A stretch of 64,000 bases of DNA, from NCBI GenBank assembly GCA_963402885.1, contig OY727100.1, positions 23,655,665 through 23,719,664 of the forward strand, given 5' to 3'. This document shows, in pieces, positions 35,431 to 46,100 of this stretch. Position 1 is the first letter of the stretch. Each line of letters begins with the position of its first letter. Source of the stretch: Antedon bifida (taxonomy: Eukaryota; Echinodermata; Crinoidea; Comatulida; Antedonidae). The position numbers and the translations under genes are program-made. The notes under the pieces were generated by a model. It was not told where the DNA came from and searched no databases. It saw only the letters and a list, made by a program, of their open reading frames with translations.

Positions 35431-36290
35431 GGCCGCGTGCATTGCACGTCTCACACTTGGGAAACAATCACCATTGTATGGCTGGTCCTGAAGACTTATA
35501 TATTTCGTTACATAATTTCCGGGGACTAAGCTTTCATTCTTAGCTCTGCCCCACCCATGGTGAGCTTAACTGGAGACTTAATATTTAATTTCATATTTCA
35601 ATAAATAAATTATATATCATGTTTCAAAATACTATTTATTATGTGTCATTTCTGGGGACCTTGTAGCTATTTTAAACAGTTTGGTAAGCCCTGCGTTGTT
35701 ATGCAAATGAGTTTGTGCAGGTGTAATGGGGAAGATGGTATTGTTAGTCCTACGCGGTGAACACGCCACAACATTAAATTTAAAAGTTAAATTTTGATTT
35801 TGTTAATCTTTATTAGAAATTCAAATCATGTAAAGATACAATTTTCCGGGCCGGAATCTAGAAACTTCCTCCTTTAGTTACACAAGTAATCTCGAAAAGA
35901 ACCCCATGTGGAAAAGAAGCTTATCCGTTGAAAAGAAACCACCGTACCCAAGAGTACTAACAAATGAGGAACACATGGGCTCTTTTTGGGGTTTTATGGT
36001 GTCTATTTAATGGGAAAATGAATGGCATACACGTTTGTTTATGATTTAAGGTCCACTTGCCTAGGCCTGACATTTTCAACCCTCCAAATATCTCTCTTTC
36101 AAAAAAAAACAATTCATAAAAAAATATCCGTAGAGGTTCGAACCCCAGCTGATAGCACTCAAAACTGAGCAGTACCCGTTGCACCACAAACTGAAACATG
36201 ACTGAACAGCTGATAATTGTCTATTTATACGTGTATTATTCATCATTACGTCATTAATATCATTACGTCATTAACATGTTCGACAATACA
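35430..36290 (-). repeat. Degraded, deleted unit D (inverted)
   Basis: Starts at the GCCGCGTGCATTGCACGTCT block, keeps the octamer-containing block (GTTATGCAAATGAG at about 35698) and the A/B-box module (B box GGTTCGAACCCC at about 36135), but has lost the tRNA-Val-like part. More diverged than A, B or C. Confidence -1.
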
Positions 36291-36699
36291 GTGTCACATA
36301 TCTCTATAATATTGTATTGTAGGCCTACTAATATTATGTTGTGAATAAAAGTTTATGGTAGAATAAATAAATAAATATGTTTTAAGCAGATCTTCGAAAT
36401 TGAAGCATATGAAGTCAAGTTTTTAAAACCCAACCTAAAATTCGCATCTGGATAGTTGAAATTTAACCTTATAATTATCAAAGGTGATAATTGTAATTGT
36501 TTTCTAAATTATAGAAATATTAAAATTAGTAAGTAATTAGCAAGAAATTGTAATAAAAGTTTTTACGAGATAATAAAAGAAGAGAATTGATGAATTATTA
36601 TTTTAAAAGTATTTTTACATCGATTAAGCATATTTGAATACCTACCGGTATGGTACCATACATGTTCTACAATACAGTGTCACATATCTCTCTTTAAAA

Positions 36700-38400
36700 A
36701 AAAAACAATATTCATAAAAAAAAAAAATATCCGTCTAGGTTCGAACCCCAGCCGATAGCACTCAAAACTGAGCATTACCCGTTACGCCACCAAGTACATG
36801 ACTGAAAAGCTGATAATAGTCTATTTATACGTGTATTACGTAATTCACCATTACGTCATATATATCCTATTAACCTTGCTTAAACCAAAATGATCAGTTA
36901 GCTCAGTCGTCTGAGCGTCGTGTTAACAACACGTATGTCGTGGGTTCGATTCCCACGCTGGTCGGTGGAATAGAGTTAAGGGCATGCGGCCACTGTGTTT
37001 GGGGTTCACAGATCATACGTCCCCCTTTCCACCACACATCATGAGGCGACAACATCAATGCATCTGGTGATGTGGTGGAAACGACCCCAAAAGGCTGTGG
37101 CAGGGCCTTAGTGCTGAGGCAGGGAGAGCACATTTACCATCTTTTTTTTTTGGCTCTCGCCAACTGCTTTGATGGTTTAAATTTTATGTTTAGCGCCCTC
37201 AATTTATTTTAATGTGTAAAAAAAAGGGAATTTTCTTCGTTACTTGTTTAGAAGAGAATTAATTTTATCTCATCGTAGTTTGGTATGCCGTGCGTTTGTT
37301 ATGCAAATGAGTGTGCACATGTGCTGAGGGAAAGATGGTATTGTTAGTCATTCGCGATCAACACACAACACTGTTCAATTTTTATTTTGTTAATCTTTTA
37401 CATTAGAATTGTAATTCTACCGTTACACATTATAGTGTATTTTTAAATATCCGTTTCATGCAAGATATTGTATTATAGGCCTACTAATATGTTGTGAATA
37501 AAAGTTTATGGCAGAATAAATAAATAAATATGTTTTAAGCAGATCTTCGAAATTGAAGCATAATTATGAAGTCGAGTTTTTTAAAACCCAACCTAAAATT
37601 CCCATCTGGATAGTTGAAATTTAACATTATAATTATCAAAGGTGATATGATAATTGTAATTGTTTTCTAAATTATAGAAATATTAAAATTAGTAAGTAGG
37701 CTTTTGTGTGCTAGCTCTGTTTGTATTTCATAATTTTCTTTTGTTGAATTACCGTCACGGCCGCGTGCATTGCACGTCTCACACTTGGGAAACAATCACC
37801 ATTGTATGGCTGGTCCTGAAGACTTATATATTTCGTTTCATAATTTCCGGGGACTAAGCTTTCATTCTTAGCTCTGCCCCAACCGTGGTGAGCTTAACTG
37901 GAGACTAAATATTTAATCTCATATTTCAATAAATATTTTTTCAAAATTGTCTTTGCTCAGCCCCAATCATGGTGGGGTAGTAAAGACTCTTATATATCAT
38001 GTTTCAAAAACTATATGTCATTTCTAGGGACCTTTTTTTAAACAGTTTGGTAAGCCCTGCGTTGTTATGCAAATGAGTTTGTACAGGTGTATTATGGTGA
38101 AGATGGTATGTTAGTCATTCGCGGTCAACACGCCACACTGTTAAATTTTGATGCTGTTAATTATTTACATTAGAAGATTTTTCAAATCATGTAAATAAAA
38201 TATTTTCCGGGCGAGAAGCTAGAAGTTCCCCTCGGTTAGTTTGCAAAAGTAATCTCGAAAAGAACTCTATGTGGAAAAGAAGCCCACCCAAGAGTACTAA
38301 AAATGAAGGAGCACATGGGCTTCTTTTCGAGGTTTTATGGCAGTCTATTTAATGGAAAATAATGCCATGCAACTTTGTTTTAAAAAAGGTCCACTTGACA
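36700..38400 (-). repeat. 1.74-kb unit, copy C (inverted)
   Basis: Reverse complement of A/B and the inner part of the right arm. It keeps the tRNA-Val-like gene (now plus strand) and the A/B-box module (now minus strand). Confidence -1.
36892..36963 (+). tRNA. tRNA-Val(AAC)-like gene, copy C
   Basis: Same 72-nt cloverleaf in the inverted unit C. Sequence unchanged between copies although flanking bases differ, which suggests recent copying or selection. Confidence -1.
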
Positions 38401-38749
38401 TTTACAATCCTCAAAATATCTCTCTTTCAAAATAAAAGAAAAACAATATTTTCCATTAAAAAAAATCCACTGGGGCCAAATTGGGTCCACTTGAGCACAT
38501 TGTATTAACATTAACATACGAAAAGATATTAAAATTTAGTGACTTTATTTCTATTTTATTTTTTTATTAAACCTTATTTAGTGAGGGTGACCCTAAACAG
38601 CAAAAGCAGACAGTCAAAAACATATATGGAAAAAGAAAAACGGATAAACTATGTTCAAAAAATATAAAAATATATAATATATATGTACTTAAATACAAAA
38701 ATATAGCCTACAATACTATACAAAACGTTGAGTTTTTTCTTTTGGGATT

Positions 38750-39330
38750 AAATATTTTTTTAGAGCAGACTTAATTATTTATTGTTACCGCATTTCTTAG
38801 TTTGGTGGGTAGCAAATTCAGGTATGTTGGTGCTCTATAGATGAAGCTGTTCTTAAAAGTTTCAGTTTTAGGGAAAGGGACGCCGGACAAATTTCCTCTC
38901 ACTCTGACACTTCGGGTACATCGATGATTTGGAATTCAAGGTATTGGTATTCCGCGGAGCAAGACAATTTGCAGACCTGTAGGTAAGGCAGCCCAGTTGT
39001 AGATGCATGGATCTTGGACTGTATGAAGATTTAAGGTCTTGTAAATTATGTTAGTTCGTGTTGTGAGAGGATGAGCTTTAAGGATAATGCGAAATGCTCT
39101 ATTTTGAATGGTCTGTATTCGGTCAATATTCGATCTGATTCCCCAAACACTACAGCAATAGTCAATATTGTGTGGGAGGATTATAGTGTTATAGAGGAGT
39201 ATGGATGTGTGAAAATTAATGACGGGCACGCGATAAGATGGAGATGGACAAGCCCAGTTTGGAACGGAGTTTATTTAAAGATAAATTTGAATCAATGTAA
39301 ATGCCAAGATGTTTCTGTTTGTCAGTTTGT
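38750..39330 (-). pseudogene. Broken LINE reverse-transcriptase C-terminus in right arm
   Basis: Inverted copy of the left-arm fragment: HNIDYCCSVWGIRSNIDRIQ and NRAFRIILKAHPL are readable on the minus strand. It carries different small indels from the left copy, for example near the VNKL region where 12 bp are missing. Confidence -1.
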
Positions 39331-39590
39331 GATATGGGTATATACGAAACGATATTAAAAGTAGTGGCTTTTATTTCTATTTTATATCACTGTGCTACCC
39401 TGGTGCTAAATTGGGTCCACTTGAGCAGTTACCGTAGTACTATTTCTATTATTGAAGTTAATAAAGGCATAAATGGCGCTCCGTAGAGAAGTAGAGAATT
39501 CTCGATCGTCGAAATGCTCCGAAATGACGCTCTGAATATACCTCCCATTTTTTTCCAGAGCATCTGTGTTTTGTTTTCATGTGTAGCTTA

Positions 39591-39628
39591 CGTCAACCAA
39601 GTGTCAACAATTGTCAATCAACCGTCAA
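39591..39628. promoter_or_regulatory. Four helically spaced GTCAA sites upstream of ANKS3
   Basis: GTCAA occurs at 39592, 39603, 39613 and 39624, spacings of 11, 10 and 11 bp, close to one DNA turn. The sites lie just outside the right end of the foldback element and 0.55 kb before the ANKS3 start, so within what would have been the shared ANKS3/DNAAF8 promoter. The binding factor is unknown. Confidence -1.
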
Positions 39629-40173
39629 CTTCATGGATTACGACGGAAAGAAACCAAAATTCAAACTCTGCCAATAGAGGGCCAAACTAAACTGATGTGT
39701 TTATAATTTTCTGTACGTACTGCAAAAAAGACGTGAAAATGTAATGAAATTCCCTGACTATTTGTGCCAATAAAATGTGATTGATGTAACTGAATGTAAG
39801 TTTTGAATAATATACAAATTACCACAAAGGTAAAAAGAGATAATTACGATTTTATCATAATAAAAACGTAGCTAGGCCTAGCCCTAAGTTTGCAGTGTGA
39901 GTGAGTGTTGATGACTGGGGGGAAGATCACAAAAAACTCCTTTGTTGTTGTTTGATGTTAGGAGTCTTCACAGAGAGATCCCATCATCACATTTACAGTA
40001 CTCGGCCATCATTTAAAATATAGTAATATGCTTAAAATATTTTATTATTAGCCTAGTAATATTTGTAATGCAACCAACAGTGATTGTGAAATAGAGCAGA
40101 TACTCTGAGATAGAGATGTCTCTAAATTATAATGTTTATACAATTTCGTTATAAATTGTTTACTTTGATAAAG

Positions 40174-43100
40174 ATGGCAACTGCAGCAGCTGGTAACCTT
40201 GACTACCCTTATGAAGCAAGTGATGAAGCCAGCGAGACAGAGTTTCTGGATCGAAGTCTATCAGTTTGGCGTGGTTATGATTCGTTGCAAGACCAATTCA
40301 ACCCTATTCCTCTTGACCTCTACACTGCCTGTTCCATTGGTCATTACGAAACTGTTCATGCATTTATCCAAAGGTCAGTTTTATCGTTAAATGACATCAA
40401 GGAGTGAGTGGCCGAGCGGTTAAGACAGTGGAACCGTAATTACGTAGCCAGAACATCGGCAGGGGTTCGAGGCTCACTCACTCCATGGTTCTGGTGGTGG
40501 AACGAGTCTTCTCGGATAAGGACTATAAACCGTAGGTCCAGTGTACACATCTAGCTCATGTGCACTTTAAAGAACCTAGTACATCTTTCGAGATGAGTAA
40601 GGGGTTACCCCGGTGTATTAGTACATCACAGCCACTGATCACCAACTGGGCCCTCTGGGAGACCAGTCTTTGACTGAAGAGGTCGCCCAGTATAAATATA
40701 TATTTCAATTCAATATTTCAAGACATTTGTTTATATATTGCAATTAGATTAAGTGTGTATTTTTTCCAAAAACTCTTTTGATTAACTTGACATCAAAATG
40801 TTATTTTTCAGTGGTCAAGTTGATCTGAATCAAAAAAACAAAGGAAGCTGGACACCCTTAATGTATGCATCATATATATCACATGACAACATCGTCAACT
40901 TGCTATTGGATGGTGGAGTTCAAGTGGACATACAGACCGAGAAAGGCGCTACAGCGTTTATGCTTGCAGCGAGTTGTGGCAATGAAAGCGTTTGCTACTT
41001 TTTACTCCAAGTGAGATTAATATTGTTAGGTGTTAATTCACATTCATGTGTATCTTTTTAAACTCCACCTGAGCAGAGTAGTTCAGTCATTAAGTCAAAC
41101 ATCAGACAACTTTTTATCTCTGTCTACACTATCAAACTTTATGTGACAATAAAATGTGATGTGCCCATATATGGACACGATGATTTCATATTACTACCAT
41201 ATTTAGGAACATCATACTTTTTTGTCAAACTAGTTTGATAGTGTAAACAGAGCTTAAGACAAACAAACACCGGTGACCCATGGCTGACCCAGTATTGCAT
41301 GATGGTCCTAGCCACTCTGTATCCTCCTTGTAAATAATTATTGTTCACCATTTTCATTGCTTGTAAACTGTTGATTGTGTATTTACAGCAAGGAGCAAAG
41401 ATAGATCAGAGAGATACCAAGGGATGGAGTGCCTTGTTCTATGCTACAAATGCTGGACATCAAACTATGGTACAATTTTTACTAGACAACAAAGCACAAG
41501 CTAATGTTGTGTGAGTTCAATTGAATAATTCATGCTTTAAGCTCTGTCTACACTATCAAACTGTCCATATATGGACACAGTGACATCATATCGTTGAAGT
41601 TGTTAAAAAGGCCAACTCTAGACTTGGTTTAATTAAGAGAACCTTTGAATATTTAGACAGTCATTTAGTGTCTATCCTTTATAAATCAATGGTTAGACCG
41701 ATTTTAGAATATTCTAGTACGGCTTGTCTTCCTCAGTTTGTTGGTGATTCTATTCTCTTAGAAAAAGTTCAGCAAAGAGCCACAAAACTTGCTGTGGAAA
41801 TTAAAACTCAACCATATAGTGACCGAATGAAATTTATGAAACTGCCATCATTAGCATTTCGAAGAAAGAGGTCTTGCTGCTTACAGATTTTTAGAATGAT
41901 ACAAAAGTATGATAATGTTAATCCGGGTGTCTTTTTTGAATTAGCACCATCTACTGTAACTAGAGGCCACAATTTTAAAATTAAAAAAGTTCATAGTAAA
42001 TCGAAACACAGACAGAAATTCTTTTCAATATCTGCAGTAAATGATTGGAATAGTTTGCCATATCATATAGTAAATGCATCCTCTATAAATAATTTTAAAA
42101 CCCATCTTGAAACACACTGGAAAACCCACAACCTAAAGTTTGAGCCATATAACTAAGATGTCCAAAGAGGGACTCACAAACCTTAACAGGTTTATAGTCT
42201 AAAGGTCAAGGTAAATCAAGGTAAATATCACTACCATATTTGGGCACATCACACTTTTTTGTCAAACTTGTTTGATAGTGTAGACAGGGCTTTACATCAT
42301 TGTGTCCTGTCCTTTGTGAACATTGATTTATTATGGTATTCTCGAGGTCTGGCTGGCAATTAGCTACACTCCTGTAAGTTCATGATCTTTGGCAATGTTG
42401 ACTTATTATGGTAATCATCGAGGTCTGGCAATTAGCTACACTCCTGTTCCTGGTCTTTGGCAATGTTGACTTATTATGGTAATCATCGAGGTCTGGCAAT
42501 TAGCTACACTCCTGTTCCTGGTCTTTGGCAATGTTGACTTATTATGGTAATCATCGAGGTCTGGCAATTAGCTACACTCCTGTTCCTGGTCTTTGGCAAT
42601 GTTGACTTATTATGGTAATCATCGAGGTCTGGCAATTAGCTACACTCCTGTTCCTGGTCTTTGGCAATGTTGACTTATTATGGTAATCATCGAGGTCTGG
42701 CAATTAGCTACACTCCTGTTCCTGGTCTTTGGCAATGTTGACTTATTATGGTAATCATCGGGGTCTGGCAATTAGCTACACTCCTGTAAGTTCCTGGTCT
42801 TTGGCAATGTTGACTTATGGTAATCATCGGGGTCTGGCAATTAGCTACACTCCTGTAAGTTCCTGGTCTTTGGCAATGTTGACTTATGGTAATCATCGGG
42901 GTCTGGTAATTAGCTACACTCCTGTAAGTTCCTGGTCTTTGGCAATGTTGACTTATGGTAATCATCGAGGTCTGGTAATTTACTACACTCAAGTCCCTGG
43001 TCTTTAGCATTTATCATTTGCAGGAATTGGGCTCTTTATCTTCCTCTGTCTTTCCATCAATTTTCAAATTAATAATTTAGTTTACATACTTGAACAAGAA

Positions 43101-46100
43101 TGATCCTTGTACTTTAACTCTCCAATCCTGAATGAGGATAAACACGGTTCAAATATGATTTGTTTACAGTGACTATCACCATGGAATCACACCTCTGATG
43201 ATGGCGTCGGCCGAAGGTCATGAAATTATCGTCAACAAGTTACTTGAACATGTAAGTTATTAATACAGTTAATTGTAAAATGTCCTTCATTCTATGAAAT
43301 AAAAATTCATATGCCACCAGTTTAATTATTTAAGCAGTTGTTGATTTTAAAACGACTAAATAATTTAAATAATATATTTCAGGGTGTGAACATTGAATAT
43401 AAGAATGCAAAGGGAGATACAGCGAGGTCACTGGCCATTGTAAATGGACACATGAAGATTGTTAGCCTCATTGACAATCATACAATGGCGTCAATTTCAT
43501 TACGGTCAGAGCCAGGTGAGTACTTACATTACTAATTTCTTCATTGTTTTTTTTTTATTCCTTTCAGTGAAACATAAACATAAAAAGGGAGCACTGTGGA
43601 GTGGCAAGAGCAGTCACAGACAACTATCGCCAAAGGGCGTGTCTCTCCAATTCCAGACAAACAAATAAATGCAAAAATAATATATTTCTTTAGTTTACCG
43701 ACTTTAACTTCAAGTTGTATATATTCATTCCTTTTATTTCATTCCTTTTTCTGTAGGGCTTGGTTCAGGCCTCGATTTTAGCTCATCTGATGAGAATTTT
43801 CAAAGACCCAGACATCATGGTCGTACCTCTAAGTTAAAAAGTAAAGGACCAAGTATACGAGATGGTCCAGATGCTGTGGCTAAGATGCTTCAGGACAGCA
43901 GGCAGACTGAGGGTGTAAGGAAGCCTAGCAAAAGTAAGCCTATCAAATCCCATGGTGCTATTAAAGTATTATGGTTTCTTATCTTCCCTTGTTTTCTTCT
44001 TTTCCCTTGTTGTCTTATTTTCCCTTGTTTTCTTCTTTTCCCTTGTTGTCTTATTTTCCTTTGTTCTCTTCCTTTCTCTTGTTAAAATGGTAGTCTTTTA
44101 TCTCCTTTTATCCAGCTTGTACCATTACTTGGTACTGGCTTTATAAACAAAGGGACATTACCACATATTAATATTGATTTAATTTTCATAGATTCAATAA
44201 TTCCAAGTGGATATGTTACATTTGAAGACAATCTTCCATTTGTAACTGACCCTGTTTCCAATCGTGAGGTCATTTCACCTATAAACCCTAAGGAACATGA
44301 CTTTGCTGTCTTAGACAGCAATGATCAAGGTAAGATCATACTAATATTCATACAATTAATTTACATTTCATACATTCATATTAAAGTGAACACGAAATGT
44401 CCTCATAAAGGGGTTCTCCCAGAATAAAAGTTGATTGTAGTGATCAAACATTTTGCTTTTCATTCAGCAAGCCCGTAGCCAGGGGGTTCGTAGGATTTGT
44501 GTGCCCTTTTCAATCTATAGACCAACTGAAGAAGTGCTAGTAAATAGATAATAATAGATAAATAGTAAATGATATTAAATTATTTCATCTACTAGGCTAG
44601 GCCTAAATCTATGTTTTCTTCCGTTGCTTACACTTGCACTTTTCCCTTGTAAAAAATAAGCTCCTGTAAAAATCCTGGCTACATGCTTGATTCATTCTAT
44701 GGGAAAGTGTTTCCTTAATAGGGTTGTTCCCTTAAAAGAGGTGTCGCCTCAAAGATACTACAGTACATTTGCACTGTATGACACTAACAATGCACATGTT
44801 ACATATGTTCATATTCCAGGTTCCTCATGGTTTGAACATTATGAGAATGCTGGTGATGGCAGCTCTTTCTTTGATGCTGGAGATGTCACAATTAAAAGCT
44901 CCAATTCATCCAGCTTGAGTGGCAGCACCGGAGGTCTTGCAGGATCGGTTGGCATCAGTCGTGAAAACAGCATCTCAAGCAACGATGAAGAGGATAAAGC
45001 AAACAATGTTGACCATGTGGAGAAGTCATCCAAAGAGAATGGAAAGAAAGAAAACTTGCATCATGCTCATATAGGAACACCGTCACATGTTCCTCATCTC
45101 TATGGCAACATTCCACCAGAGAAGGTTGTGAACATTTTTAAGGATGACGTTGAGGAACCTTACCCTTACTCAAACCTTGCAATGTTGCTGGAGAGTCTTA
45201 ATCTTATTAAATATTACGCATTGTTTGAGGAACAGGATGTTGACTTGAGGGTGTTTCTAACACTCAGTGATACAGACCTCAAAGAAATTGGTATCAAGTA
45301 AGTATTGTGTCTTTCTCAGCAATGTAAGCTGTTAACTAAACTATATTTTCGTTCAATGTCATTATGAAGCTTTGATAGTGGTGGTGTCTTTTATTACAAT
45401 TTCAAACAGATTATAATTAGCTTCATGGCTTGACGTCGTGAAGTGTACGATAGAAACGGTACTGGTATGATCAACTAGCGTTCATGTTCCCACCTAATAA
45501 CTTTAGAAACCAAACCCTTCTAAGTCATTATGAGGCTTAGATAATGGTAGTTTTTTATAGAAACATCCAGGTAATGAAAATTACAATTTTAAACCAGGAA
45601 TAAATAGTTCGACTAGAAGCTGTGATAACTATAGAACACAATGATCACAAGAAAACCAAGTATGGAAATCACCAACCAAGTCACCAGTGAATAATGAAAC
45701 AACATCAATGGCTCAGCCATAAGTGATATCTCCAGGGATTTTAGAAGCAATCATACCCTAGAGATATAGAAGCATAACACCTACTAAGCTATTAGCTAAT
45801 GACAACATTAATCTTTCAATTAAATTTAACAAATAGATAATTTTCTTACAGATTATTAGGACCACGTAAGAAAATGACAAATGCAATAGCTAGGAAACAT
45901 AGTAAAGCGCCACCTTTCAAAGACAATCTTGAACAAACATACGCTGACAGGGTCGAGTCTATTATGCAGGAAATGGCTCATAAATATCAACAGGTAAAAA
46001 TCGTGATGTGCCCATATATGGCCATGGTGATGTCATATCACTACCATATTTAAGCATATCGCTACCATATTTGGGTACACTTTTTTGATAGTTTGATAGT

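Larger units (their letters stand above)
29531..39551. mobile_element. 10.0-kb foldback element with long inverted repeats
   Basis: The element runs 29538-39544. It starts GAGGTATATTCAGAGCGTCA and ends with the reverse complement (TGACGCTCTGAATATACCTC). CCATTTT flanks it directly on both sides (29531-29537 and 39545-39551), a 7-bp target duplication. The arms extend about 2.9 kb (29538-32410 against 36690-39544) and look well over 90% alike by eye, with small indels. The core carries a further direct copy of the 1.74-kb unit (32457-34160), a degraded inverted copy (about 35430-36290), short tandem repeats, and an inner inverted pair (34150-34300 against 36545-36705). No open frame encodes a transposase; the RT pieces inside are broken. 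The arrangement recalls foldback elements such as the sea urchin TU family, but I cannot assign a family. Confidence -1.

Noticed and set aside
31910-37133. Near-identical 76-96 codon frames at 31910-32200, 33703-33933 and 36903-37133
   Set aside because: They run antisense across the tRNA-Val-like gene in each repeat unit and are conserved only because the unit is. No protein-like composition.
29586-39486. Matching 61-codon frames at 29586-29771 (-) and 39301-39486 (+)
   Set aside because: They are the two arms of the inverted repeat; the frame is short and its similarity is explained by the duplication.
42708-43010. 100- and 92-codon repeat frames in ANKS3 intron 3
   Set aside because: Both lie entirely in the 65-bp minisatellite, on both strands, without acceptor or donor sites.
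42320-43015. CRISPR-like array
   Set aside because: Repeats are contiguous with no unique spacers, and the genome is eukaryotic.
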